This document shows, one piece after another, positions 15,960-25,419 of a DNA stretch of 64,000 bases; positions within the stretch are counted from its first letter, which is position 1, and the number at the start of each line of letters is the position of its first letter. The position numbers were made by a program, and so were the translations under genes. Location: the NCBI GenBank assembly GCA_963771505.1, contig CAVYTO010000002.1, positions 806,001 through 870,000 on the forward strand, read 5' to 3'. The stretch comes from JAJPHW01 sp963771505 (GTDB lineage Bacteria > Acidobacteriota > Terriglobia > Terriglobales > Acidobacteriaceae). The notes beneath the pieces are model-generated. The model saw only the letters and a list, made by a program, of their open reading frames with translations. It ran no database searches and was not told where the DNA came from.

Positions 15960-18745
15960 ATGTTGGCTTCTTATGCAAAGTCGCTTCGCGCGGCTGTTGC
16001 GGTTCTCTTTTGCGCCGCTTTATCCATTGCCGCTTACGGACAAGCCAGTTCCGCCGCTATTGCCGGAACCGTGATCGATTCGACGGGTGCTGTCGTGCCC
16101 GGCGCTAAAGTCGAAATTCATAATCCGGTCAGCGCGTTTGATCGATCAACCACCACCGATTCATCCGGGAATTTTATTTTCCCGAACGTTCCTTTCAATC
16201 CCTATCACTTAAGTGTCACCTCCGCGGGGTTCGCCCCCCACGCACAAGACGTCGAAATCCGTTCGTCTGTTCCGCTCAATGTGAAGGTCACTCTCAGCGT
16301 CGCCGGATCGGCAGACACAGTTACTGTAGAGGCCGGAGGGGATTTGGTCGAAAATGATCCGACGGCACACACCGACATCGATCGTGGATTGTTCGACAAA
16401 ATTCCTTTGGAAAGCGCCTCTTCATCGGTGAGTTCTCTGGTGACGTTGGCATCTCCCGGTGTGGCTGCAGATTCAAACGGACTGTTTCACGGACTCGGCG
16501 ATCACGCGTCCAACTCTTTCTCCGTAGACGGCCAGCCCATCACGGATCAGCAGAGCAAAGTTTTCTCCAATCAGATTCCCGTCGATTCGATCGACTCCCT
16601 TGAGGTAATTCCGGGCGCCCCGCCAGCGGAATACGGCGGCAAAACTAGTCTGGTGATTGTCGCAACCACCCGCTCCGGCCAGGGCGTGACGACTCCGCAT
16701 GGTGCAATCACGGCCTCCTACGGAAGTTTTGGTTCAGCAAATGTCGGATTCAACCTGGCCTACGGCGGAGCGAAGTGGGGCAATTTCGTTTCCGCGACCG
16801 GGCTCAATAGCGGGCGATTTCTCGATCCCCCAGAATTTGACGTGATGCACGACAAGGGCAACGAAGAAAACTTCTTTGATCGGGTGGACTATCAAGTGTC
16901 GACAGCTGATTCGCTTCATTTGAATTTAGGATTCAGCCGCTCGTGGTTTCAGACGCCGAACTCCTACGATTCGCAGGACGCTACCCCTTGGTCGGGTGTG
17001 ACGGTCAGCAATAACGGCCTTGATCCCAATGGCAACGTTGTCGGCCCCGCCGATCAGCGGTCAAAGATTCAAACGTTCAACATTGCCCCGTCCTGGACCC
17101 GAATCCTCAATCCGGAAACGGTATTAACTGTCGGAGCATTCGTACGCCGCGATGCCTACAATTACTATCCCAGCGAGAATCCTTTCGCGGATCTCGGTCC
17201 GCAAAACCTCCAGCAGGAAACCATCTCGCAGAACCGAACACTGGCGAATACCGGGCTACGCGCAGACATCACTCACGCAAAGGGCATCAACAACATCAAG
17301 GCCGGAGTAACCTATCAGCAGACATTTCTGACTGAAAATTTTAATCTTGGGATTGTCGATCCCACCCTGAACGCTCCCTGCCTTGACGGCAATGGCGTTC
17401 CCGTCTTCGTTGGCAATCCCGGCGTGAACGATCCCAGCAATTGCGGCAGCGCCACCTCTACAAATACCGATTTATATCCTGCGCCATTCGTCGCGAACCC
17501 AAACTTTAATCCACTGCTCGGCTGTTACGATCTGACGCGCTCGGCTCCATCGCCGCTCGATAATTGTCCCAACTCGACAAGCGGCCTTTACGCATTTCAC
17601 GGACATACCGACGTAAAAGAACTGGCACTCTATGTTCAGGACGCGATCACTAAAGGAAACTGGGCAATCAACTTAGGACTTCGCGCCGACTCGTATAACG
17701 GACTCATGACTGCCCATCAAGTCGAGCCGCGGCTTGGCGTGGCCTACAACATCAAGCCAACCAGCACCGTCCTTCGCGTTTCTTATGCGCGAACGATGGA
17801 AAGTCCCTTCAACGAGAATTTGATTCTTTCCAGCCTGGGTTGCGCTGATGCTGTTCTCAATCCGCTACTTAGGTTGCACTCAAATCGGCGTGACGCCGTT
17901 CAATCCCGGCTATCGCAACGAATTCCATGCAGGTTTGCAACAAGCCATCGGACGATTCGCCGTCATCAGCGGAGACTATGTTTGGAAGTACACACACAAC
18001 GCCTACGACTTCAGCGTGCTAGGTGCAACGCCGATTACGTTTCCAATCGAATGGCACAACTCTAAGATTCCGGGTTATGCCGTACGTGTAAGCGTTCCCG
18101 ACTTTCACGGAGTCACGGCTCTGGTCGTGTTCTCCAGTGTCGCCGCCCGCTTCTTCACTCCGCAAATCGGTGGAGCGGGGGCTGTCCCCGCAGTCGCAGC
18201 CAGTTCCGGCTTCGTTCCCTTCCGTATCGATCACGACGAAAAATTCAACCAAACGACACACCTGCAATACCAGCCATGGAAAACCGGTCCGTGGATGGGA
18301 TTCAATTGGCGCTACGACAGCGGACTCGTCGCGGGTGCAGTTCCATTCGCTCCCGACGCGAACGGCAATGTGGATTTAAGCGGCCTCACCGCCGATCAGG
18401 AATTTCAGGCCGGGCTTAGCTGCAATGGCGTCCGCGCAACTCCAACGCTGGCGTTGCCATTATCCTGCGCGGGAAATCAATTCGCTTCCAACTTGGTGAA
18501 GATACCCGCGCCGGGAACCGAGAATGACGACAAGAATCCTCCAAGAATTCAGCCGCGCAATTTGTTCGACATTGCCGTCGGTCACGACAACATTTTTCAC
18601 GGAGAACGATTCAAGTGGAGTGCGCGGCTGACAGCGGTAAATATCGCCAACAACTATGCGCTTTACAACTTTCTTTCAACGTTTCAGCGGAACACACTAT
18701 GTCACACCGCGAACGTTGACGGCTGAGGTCGGCTTTCATTTCTGA
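15960..18745 (+). pseudogene. Oar-like TonB-dependent receptor broken by two single-base frameshifts
   Basis: The ATG at 15960 follows GGAGGAATTC and a signal peptide ending AAYGQ. Residues about 28-115 are a carboxypeptidase-regulatory-like domain (AGTVIDSTGAVVPGAKVEI), then the TonB plug (FSVDGQPITDQQS, SIDSLEVIPGAPPAEYGG) and the barrel. The frame leaves coding sense near 17868, where an extra base in CTACTTAGGT shifts it. The next frame continues the same barrel (GCTQIGVTPFNPGYRNEFHA, KYTHNAYDFSVLG, PIEWHNSKIPGYAVRVSVP) to about 18680. A second extra T in ACGTTTCAG shifts it again. The third frame ends in TAEVGFHF with a stop at 18743-18745, the terminal Phe expected of an outer-membrane barrel. 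Both lesions are +1, so real decay and sequencing error are both possible. The intact protein would be about 928 residues and import an unknown ligand. Confidence 0.85.
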
Positions 18746-18850
18746 GTAATTTTTTGGCAGAAGTCACTCTTTACCGCCCTTAGTATGGGGGGGATTTGTG
18801 GAGAAGATGGAAAAGCCGGTTTCCCGCCCTTTCTAAGTGATTGATTCTTG

Positions 18851-18926
18851 TGGTGAGCGCGGATGGACTCGAACCATCGACCCATGCCTTAAAAGGGCAT
18901 TGCTCTGCCAACTGAGCTACGCGCCC
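18851..18926 (-). tRNA. tRNA-Lys (anticodon TTT)
   Basis: On the minus strand GGGCGCG opens the acceptor stem and pairs with CGCGCTC (one G-T pair). The D arm is GCTC/GAGC, the anticodon stem ATGCC/GGCAT with loop CTTTTAA (anticodon TTT), and the T arm GATGG-TTCGAGT-CCATC. The discriminator is A and the CCA end is encoded (18851-18853). Confidence 0.97.
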
Positions 18927-18998
18927 ACTCCTTTTTAGAGTAGCACAGCGCCAAGGCTTCCCCGTGCGTCCTCCAAGTTCGCAAATAGCTTTTCGGGA

Positions 18999-19421
18999 TT
19001 AAGTTTTCCTATCTCCTGGATGAGTGAACAAGACCAGCCCAAACCACAGCGCGAACACGGAATAGCCTCCGCATAGCGCCCAAATTTCATGCGATTGCAT
19101 CGTGCCTGCCAACTGGGCTTTTAATAATGTCACGGCTACAACAGCAAAATGCAGAAAGTTAGCCAGCGCAACCGGACGTCCATAGATTCCGCCGATGACG
19201 TTTTCCCGGCTCATCCAGTTCAACATGGCGAATCCAAGATAAAGCGATCCGCTGATTTGAATCAGCAAGACTGCAAAATTCACAACCGCCATCCCGAAAT
19301 GAGTCAGGATTTCCTGCGGCATGAATAAGCCCGCCAGGCCCAGAATCAGCATGAAGGCCGCGCTTAACGTCATCAGAAGTTTGGTCTGCATTACCCTCGT
19401 TCCAGATTCGAAAGGTTTCAT
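18999..19421 (-). CDS. four-helix integral membrane protein of unknown function
   Basis: 140 residues with four hydrophobic segments (about 13-33, 43-65, 82-100 and 108-130) and the conserved-looking loop YGRPVALANFLHFAV. The start at 19421 is chosen because ATGA overlaps the stop of the upstream serine-hydrolase/NamZ gene, a typical translational coupling. A second ATG ten codons later is possible. The coupling suggests co-expression with muropeptide hydrolysis, for example as a helper in the membrane, but no family function is known to me. Confidence 0.7.
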   Translation of the reverse strand: MKPFESGTRVMQTKLLMTLSAAFMLILGLAGLFMPQEILTHFGMAVVNFAVLLIQISGSLYLGFAMLNWMSRENVIGGIYGRPVALANFLHFAVVAVTLLKAQLAGTMQSHEIWALCGGYSVFALWFGLVLFTHPGDRKT

Positions 19422-21766
19422 TTGTAAATCAAATATTTTTCGCGCACTTTCTCGAACGCATCCAAAGCCTCCTGCCAATCCTGCGCGATGCGCCGAGGAT
19501 CTTCTTCGCGGACGATCGCGTCATAGGCATTTTGGTCGACCAGTAACTCATTCATGCGATCAAGCTTGAAGTCAGCGTTGTAGAGTTTGTGCAGAGCGGA
19601 AGCCAACTCAATACCGAGTTCTGGCGCGTCCAAGCTGTTTCGCGCTACCACGACGATGTTCACTCCCCGGCAAGGCTGGTTCGCGTAAGTGCTCGATGTG
19701 GGCGTGAAGGCGATCGGTACGAAACGGACTCCGCTGATTTCGCGGGTGTTCAAATACTGGGCCAGGACTCGGGCATCGATCCATGGCGCGCCTACGAGTT
19801 CGAACGGGGAATCTGTGCCTCTTCCCACAGAAACATTCGTTCCCTCTACCAATGCTACGCCGGGATACAGAGTCGCCTGCATAACGTTGCGCAGATTGGG
19901 TGACGGGTTGATCCAAGCGAGGCCGGTGGAATCGTACCAATCGCCGCGCATCCAGCCTTGCATGGGGACGACTGTAAGTTGAGCATTAATGTGGTGTTCG
20001 GAATTGAACAGTCTCGCCAGCTCGCCCAGCGTCATGCCGTGACGAGCCGGGATTGCGAAATAATTGGTGAAGCTTTCGTGACCCGCATCGGGGATCGGGC
20101 CTTGCACGAACGAACCGGTGATCGGATTTGGTCGGTCGAGCACAATCACCGGCATGCCTGCTTTCGCGGCTGCTTCGAGCACGTATCCCAACGTTGTCTC
20201 GAATGTGTAGAAACGCGCGCCGGCGTCTTGAATATCGACGACAACGGCGTCGAGTTTCTTGAGAACATCCATCGGAGGACGGCGGGCCGTGTCGCTTGCC
20301 CCGTACATGCTGTAAACCGCGACACCAGTCGCGGCGTCTTTCGAATTGTTGATGTCGGTGGTGTCGAGCGACCCATTGACGCCGTGCTCGGGGCTAAAGA
20401 TCGCTGAGAGCTCAATTCCCGGAGCATGGTCTAGCACGTCGATGGTTCTGCGTCCTTGCGAATCGACCCCGGTCTGGTTGGTGAGCAAACCAATTTTCTT
20501 AAAACCGCGCAACTGCTCGAAGCCGTTTTGCTCGAGCACATCGATTCCGGTGAGTACGGTCCCATTTCTTACGGCAAGACGGCGTGCGGCTGTCTGTGTC
20601 TCGTTGTATCCCGTGATGCTCTTCCAGCGCGCCGCTTCCACTTCGGCAGGAGTCAAGTGCAGAGCAGCCGCGACGGCGGTCGCTATTTTTGAACGGAGTG
20701 CGACGGCGCTTCCCTGCCCGCGCGGATGCACGGCGTTGCTAAGAATAATGATGTATGTTTGCGTTGTCGGATCGATCCAAAGCGATGTGCCGGTGAATCC
20801 GGTGTGGCCGAAAGAGCCGACTGGCAGGAATTCTCCGCGGTTGGAAGAAAATGGAGTGTCGATGTCCCAGCCAAGCCCGTGCAATTCTTCTGCGGTGGGC
20901 GGTTGCTGCGGAGACGTCAGTTTTTCGATTGCGAGCCGTGAAAGGATGGGCGTGCCGGATAGCAATGCCTGGGCGAATTTCGCAAGATCGTCGGCGGTCG
21001 AAAACACGCCGGCATTTCCAGCGACGCCGCCCATTCGCCTGGCGGATGGGTCGTGAACGATTCCACGCAGCATTTTTTGATGCTCGTCATATTGAGTTGG
21101 AGCGATTCGATCTAGCAACGTATGCGCGGGAAGAAAACCTGTATCGCTCATTTCCAACGGTTGGAAGATGTTTTTCCGGGCGTATTCATCGAGAGCCATT
21201 CCGGAGACAGTTTCGACGATTGCACCCAGCGTGATGAAGTTGAGATCGCTGTAACGGAAGCGCGCGCCGGGAGGATCGACCGGTTTCTCGTCGTAAATCA
21301 TGTTCAGCGCGGTGTCACGCCCTTGCCAGACTGGCGTGAGCGACAGGTCTTCGGCCAGGCCAGAGTAATGCGTCAAAAGTTCACGAACCGTGATGTCTTC
21401 TTTACCGTTGCGGGCGAACGATGGAAGATATTTGGCGACCGGGTCGTTGAGCCGCAACCTTCCCTTCTCTTCGAGTTGCATCACCGCAGTGGTTGTAGTG
21501 ACTACTTTCGTGAGCGACGCGATGTCAAAAATCGTATCGATCGTCATCGGTTCGCGGCGCGGTTCCAGGGAGCGGCTGCCAAAAGCTTTGCGGTAGACAG
21601 TCTGACCGTCGTGGCCAACCAGAACGACGGCACCGGGAATTTCTCCGTCGCGAATGGCCGCCTGGACGATCGGGTCGAGCACATCCAGACTCTGTGCGGC
21701 TGCGGTCGTGGATGCGCACAGCAACGCGTTCACGACAATTACGATCGTCTTGGAAAATAAGTTCAA
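19418..21766 (-). CDS. bifunctional exported enzyme: serine beta-lactamase/AmiE-like domain fused to NamZ exo-muramidase (DUF1343)
   Basis: 782 residues from a TTG at 21766 that begins a signal peptide (LNLFSKTIVIVVNALLCAST, cut near AAAQ). The frame stays open to 21910 but would then overlap the divergent neighbour. Domain 1 (about 28-375) is a class C beta-lactamase-type serine hydrolase with S84-x-x-K87 (SLTK), Y172 in YSD and H321 in GHTGFTGTS. Domain 2 (about 405-782) is DUF1343/NamZ, with the PEHG motif at 459-462 and VVVDIQDAGARFYTFET at 508-524. NamZ removes N-acetylmuramic acid from non-reducing ends of glycan fragments. In Bacillus, AmiE, a beta-lactamase-superfamily protein, strips the stem peptide. 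The fusion should therefore combine both steps in the periplasm. The substrate of domain 1 is inference; esterase or D-Ala peptidase activity is possible. Confidence 0.85.
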   Translation of the reverse strand: MNLFSKTIVIVVNALLCASTTAAAQSLDVLDPIVQAAIRDGEIPGAVVLVGHDGQTVYRKAFGSRSLEPRREPMTIDTIFDIASLTKVVTTTTAVMQLEEKGRLRLNDPVAKYLPSFARNGKEDITVRELLTHYSGLAEDLSLTPVWQGRDTALNMIYDEKPVDPPGARFRYSDLNFITLGAIVETVSGMALDEYARKNIFQPLEMSDTGFLPAHTLLDRIAPTQYDEHQKMLRGIVHDPSARRMGGVAGNAGVFSTADDLAKFAQALLSGTPILSRLAIEKLTSPQQPPTAEELHGLGWDIDTPFSSNRGEFLPVGSFGHTGFTGTSLWIDPTTQTYIIILSNAVHPRGQGSAVALRSKIATAVAAALHLTPAEVEAARWKSITGYNETQTAARRLAVRNGTVLTGIDVLEQNGFEQLRGFKKIGLLTNQTGVDSQGRRTIDVLDHAPGIELSAIFSPEHGVNGSLDTTDINNSKDAATGVAVYSMYGASDTARRPPMDVLKKLDAVVVDIQDAGARFYTFETTLGYVLEAAAKAGMPVIVLDRPNPITGSFVQGPIPDAGHESFTNYFAIPARHGMTLGELARLFNSEHHINAQLTVVPMQGWMRGDWYDSTGLAWINPSPNLRNVMQATLYPGVALVEGTNVSVGRGTDSPFELVGAPWIDARVLAQYLNTREISGVRFVPIAFTPTSSTYANQPCRGVNIVVVARNSLDAPELGIELASALHKLYNADFKLDRMNELLVDQNAYDAIVREEDPRRIAQDWQEALDAFEKVREKYLIYK

Positions 21767-21891
21767 GCAGCGCGAGTCTATCAGGGCGGCACGGCGATGC
21801 AGAGTGACGAGAGTGACACGCCGCTTGCCGTCGAACCAGACGGTACATTTCTTCGCCGCAAACGCTCTGCTATAAAGCAGAGTGTCCCACC

Positions 21892-22989
21892 TTGAATAAA
21901 ATCGACTCACTTTCGTCCGATTGCGAAGCTCAGGACATCGTCTTCAAGAATGCGTTCACCCTCATTGACGACGCGATCCGTCAGCGAGTGTTTCCCGCCG
22001 CCTCGGTTGCGATCACGGCAGCTGGGAAAATCGTCGCACTCAAGGGCTTCGGCCGTTTTACCTATGATGCCGACGCGACGCTCGTAAAAAGTGACACGAT
22101 CTTTGACATGGCCTCGCTCACGAAAGTCATCGCCACCACCAGCATGGCGATGTTGCTCTACGAGCGCGGATTGTTAGATCTAGATGCTGCTTTGATTTCG
22201 CTGGTCCCTGAGTTCAGATCCGCCGAGGCTCGTCGGGCGAAAGTCACAATTCGGATGTTGCTGGCGCACTCATCCGGATTGCCGGCTTACGAGCGCCTCT
22301 TCTTGCACGTATCAACGCGCGCGGAACTGCTTGAAGCGGTATTCTCGATGCCTTTGCAGAACGAACCTGGAACGCAGGCTGTCTACAGCGATATCGGATT
22401 CATATTACTAGGACAGGCGCTGGAGCGCGTGGCAGGCGAGTCGCTCGATCGCCTCTGCCAGCGCGAGGTGTTCGGCCCGCTCGGGTTGGCTCATACTGGA
22501 TTCAAGCCTCCCGTCGAGCTGCGCGCAAGCATTCCTCCGACCGTCGATGACCAGACTTGCCGGCATCGCATCATTCAAGGGGAAGTCAATGATGAGAACG
22601 CCAGTGTTTTGGGCGGCGTGGCCGGGCACGCTGGATTATTCTCGACAGCGCACGACATGGCAACGTTTGCTGAGAAAATTCGTACGGGAAAAATCGCTTC
22701 ATCGCCGACTGTGAAACTGTTCACTAAACGGCAAGATTCGCCGCCAGGAACATCACGGGCTTTGGGGTGGGACACGCCATCCGCGCCCTCGCAATCGGGA
22801 AGTTATTTCTCGGTAAATTCTTATGGGCATTTGGGCTACACAGGAACGTCATTATGGATCGATGCAGACAATGAAATCTCCATCACCTTGCTCACGAACC
22901 GAACGTGGCAGATGAGCGGACAGGGAATCAAGCAGGTACGTCCGGCATTTCACGATGCCGCCATGCAAGCGTTGAAAGTCACACGATGA
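21892..22989 (+). CDS. AmiE/AmpC-like serine hydrolase, no signal peptide
   Basis: 365 residues of the class C beta-lactamase-type fold with S75-x-x-K78 (SLTK), Y165 in YSD and H313 in YGHLGYTGTS. There is no signal peptide, so it should be cytoplasmic, unlike its homologue encoded on the other strand at 19418. The start is a TTG at 21892 with only weak ribosome-binding context. Its stop overlaps the murQ start (ATGA), so the two are translationally coupled. This favours a role on MurNAc-peptides, as for AmiE of Bacillus, over antibiotic resistance. The exact reaction is unproven. Confidence 0.82.
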   Translation: MNKIDSLSSDCEAQDIVFKNAFTLIDDAIRQRVFPAASVAITAAGKIVALKGFGRFTYDADATLVKSDTIFDMASLTKVIATTSMAMLLYERGLLDLDAALISLVPEFRSAEARRAKVTIRMLLAHSSGLPAYERLFLHVSTRAELLEAVFSMPLQNEPGTQAVYSDIGFILLGQALERVAGESLDRLCQREVFGPLGLAHTGFKPPVELRASIPPTVDDQTCRHRIIQGEVNDENASVLGGVAGHAGLFSTAHDMATFAEKIRTGKIASSPTVKLFTKRQDSPPGTSRALGWDTPSAPSQSGSYFSVNSYGHLGYTGTSLWIDADNEISITLLTNRTWQMSGQGIKQVRPAFHDAAMQALKVTR

Positions 22990-23900
22990 AAAGACTCGAC
23001 AAGCTCCAGACCGAACGAACGAACACCGCATCGCGAAACCTTGACCAGAAGTCGGCGCTGCAAATCGCGCGCACCATCAACCGTGAAGACGCCAAGGTAG
23101 CAAGGGCGGTCGGCCGGGCTTTGCCGGAGATTGGGCGGGGCATCGAAATGATCGCGACGGCGCTGCAAAATGGCGGACGGTTGATCTACGTTGGCGCAGG
23201 AACCAGCGGCCGAATTGCGGCTCTCGACGCGGCGGAATGTCCGCCGACTTTCAGCACTCCTAAAGAGATGGTGCAGTTCGTGATCGCGGGAGGAGAAAAG
23301 GCGCTGGCGGCTGCCGTGGAAGCGAACGAAGATTCGCGCGCGTTCGGAGCGAAAGAGATCGCGAAAAAGAAACCCGGCAAAAAAGATGTAGTCGTCGGGA
23401 TCGCAGCCAGCGGCCGGACCCCGTTCACGATTGCCGCTGTCGAATATGCGCGCAACCACGGGGCGAAAACTATCGCGGTCGCCTGCAATCGCAACTCGCC
23501 GTTGGGCAAAGCGGCGCATATCGCGATTGTGGCTGAAGTCGGTCCTGAAGTCATCTCCGGATCGACGAGAATGAAAGCCGGCACCGCGCAAAAGATGATC
23601 CTCAACATGCTCACGACTGGCGCCATGACGAGGATGGGCTATGTTTACGGCAACCTGATGGTGAATGTGAGCCCCAACAACGAAAAGCTCGTGCAGCGCG
23701 CGATCACAATCTTGGGGCAGTCGACGGGAGTTTCCCGCAACCACGCAGCAACAGCCTTGAAAAAAGCCGGCGACAAAGTCTCGACCGCGCTAGTGATGCT
23801 TAAAACCGGCGTCGGACGCGATCAGGCCCAGCAAGCACTCGCATCCGCGCGAGGCAATGTTCGGCTGGCAATCTCGAAAATGACGCCGAAAACGCGATAA
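22986..23900 (+). CDS. murQ: N-acetylmuramic acid 6-phosphate etherase MurQ
   Basis: 304 residues. The SIS-fold signature GAGTSGRIAALDAAECPPTF is at 71-90, with E84 at the catalytic position of the E. coli enzyme, and a second acidic site in VEANEDS (E115). STRMKAGTAQKMILNMLTT is the phosphate/sugar-binding stretch typical of MurQ. The enzyme cleaves the D-lactyl ether of MurNAc-6-P to give GlcNAc-6-P and lactate in the cytoplasm. The ATG at 22986 overlaps the previous stop by 4 bp. An in-frame upstream ATG at 22905 lies inside the neighbour and is rejected. No MurNAc kinase, PTS or transporter gene is in the window. Confidence 0.95.
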   Translation: MKRLDKLQTERTNTASRNLDQKSALQIARTINREDAKVARAVGRALPEIGRGIEMIATALQNGGRLIYVGAGTSGRIAALDAAECPPTFSTPKEMVQFVIAGGEKALAAAVEANEDSRAFGAKEIAKKKPGKKDVVVGIAASGRTPFTIAAVEYARNHGAKTIAVACNRNSPLGKAAHIAIVAEVGPEVISGSTRMKAGTAQKMILNMLTTGAMTRMGYVYGNLMVNVSPNNEKLVQRAITILGQSTGVSRNHAATALKKAGDKVSTALVMLKTGVGRDQAQQALASARGNVRLAISKMTPKTR

Positions 23901-24026
23901 TTCGCACGGCCGACCCCAACACTGTCGTACAAGGCCGATCGTTCCCTCCCGGTTATCCCGCAAAACCACGACTGTGGCTACAATCATGGGAGCAGCCTAG
24001 ACTCACAGCAAGGACTCACCTGACTC

Positions 24027-25340
24027 ATGGACAAACTCGTAATCCGCGGCGGCAATCCGCTGCTGGGAACCATTCGCGTCAGCGGCGCGAAAAATGCCGC
24101 TCTTCCCTGCATGGCGGCTGCGTTACTAACCGACGAACCGGTCATTCTCGAAAACATTCCGCAGGTGCGCGATATTGAGACCACGCGCAAGCTGCTTGCC
24201 GCCATGGGCGCGGAAGTCGAACTCGGCTACGGGCGCGCCCTTCACCGCACCACCATTGAGGCCAAGCAACTTCCGTTGCCGGAAGTGTCCTATGAACTCG
24301 TGAAAACTATGCGCGCTTCGGCGCTGGTGCTTGGGCCACTGGTCGCGCGCTGCGGCCGAGCACGCGTCTCGCTGCCCGGCGGATGCGCCATTGGCGCGCG
24401 TCCCATCGACCTGCACATCAAAGGCCTTGAGAAGCTGGGCGCAACCATCACCCAAGACCACGGATACGTTGAAGCCACCGCCAAACGACTTAAAGGCGCT
24501 GAAGTGCTGTTCGATAAAATCACCGTTACTGGGACCGAAGACCTGCTGATGGCGGCCACGCTGGCCGAAGGCGAAACTGTGCTACAGAACTGCGCCCGTG
24601 AACCCGAAGTCGTCGATCTCGCCGACCTGCTCACGAAAATGGGAGCGCGCATTGAAGGCGCGGGCACGCCGACTATCCGTGTGAAAGGTGTCGCGAAACT
24701 TCACGGCGCCAAGCACCGCATTATTCCCGACCGCATTGAGGCGGGAACTTTCATCATTGCGGGAGCCATGACCGGCGGCGACCTCAACATCGCCAACTGC
24801 GAACCCAGGCATTTAGGCGCCTTGCTGAGCAAGCTTTCTGAAGCGGGCGTTAAAACAACGCAGTCCAGCGATTCCATCCGCGTGATGGGCGACGCGCCGT
24901 TTCGCGCGGCTGACATGATCACGGAAGAGTATCCCGGCTTCCCTACCGACATGCAGGCGCAGTTCATGGCCCTGACCACGCAGGCGGAAGGCACGTCGGT
25001 GATCACCGAAAATATCTTTGAGAACCGATTCATGCATACCCAGGAACTTGTACGCATGGGCGCGAACATCAAAATCGAAGGCCGCCGCGCGATCGTCCAA
25101 GGCAAAACGCAGTTGAGCGCGGCTGCGGTGTTGGCTTCCGATCTTCGCGCCTCCGCTTCGTTGGTATTAGCCGCCTTAGTGGCCGATGGCGAGACGATCA
25201 TCGACCGCGTTTATCACCTTGATCGCGGATACGAAGACATCGAAGAAAAACTACGCGGCGTGGGCGCGCAGGTCCGCCGGATCGGCGAAATGCTGCCCCA
25301 GCGCGGACGCAAAGTCGCCGCTTCAGCCCAAGGCGAATAA
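24027..25340 (+). CDS. murA: UDP-N-acetylglucosamine 1-carboxyvinyltransferase MurA
   Basis: 437 residues, the normal MurA length. SGAKNAALPCMAA (19-31) is the substrate-binding N-terminus, and C120 in LPGGCAIGARPIDLHI is the catalytic cysteine, the residue attacked by fosfomycin. FPTDMQAQFMAL and RDLRASASLV-like segments follow as expected. It transfers enolpyruvate from PEP to UDP-GlcNAc, the first committed step of peptidoglycan synthesis. It lies 126 bp after murQ on the same strand and may share its regulation. With Cys rather than Asp at 120, the enzyme is predicted to be fosfomycin-sensitive. Confidence 0.96.
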   Translation: MDKLVIRGGNPLLGTIRVSGAKNAALPCMAAALLTDEPVILENIPQVRDIETTRKLLAAMGAEVELGYGRALHRTTIEAKQLPLPEVSYELVKTMRASALVLGPLVARCGRARVSLPGGCAIGARPIDLHIKGLEKLGATITQDHGYVEATAKRLKGAEVLFDKITVTGTEDLLMAATLAEGETVLQNCAREPEVVDLADLLTKMGARIEGAGTPTIRVKGVAKLHGAKHRIIPDRIEAGTFIIAGAMTGGDLNIANCEPRHLGALLSKLSEAGVKTTQSSDSIRVMGDAPFRAADMITEEYPGFPTDMQAQFMALTTQAEGTSVITENIFENRFMHTQELVRMGANIKIEGRRAIVQGKTQLSAAAVLASDLRASASLVLAALVADGETIIDRVYHLDRGYEDIEEKLRGVGAQVRRIGEMLPQRGRKVAASAQGE

Positions 25341-25419
25341 TCCGCATCTACGCGAATTTGTGTAGATCGGGTCGCCGCATCATCGTGCTATCCTCGTAAG
25401 ATTTAACGGGAGCACGCCC

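Noticed and set aside
19418..22989. beta-lactamase resistance genes
   Set aside because: The serine-hydrolase domains have the SxxK and YSD motifs, but one is fused to NamZ and the other is coupled to murQ, so a role on muropeptides is more likely.
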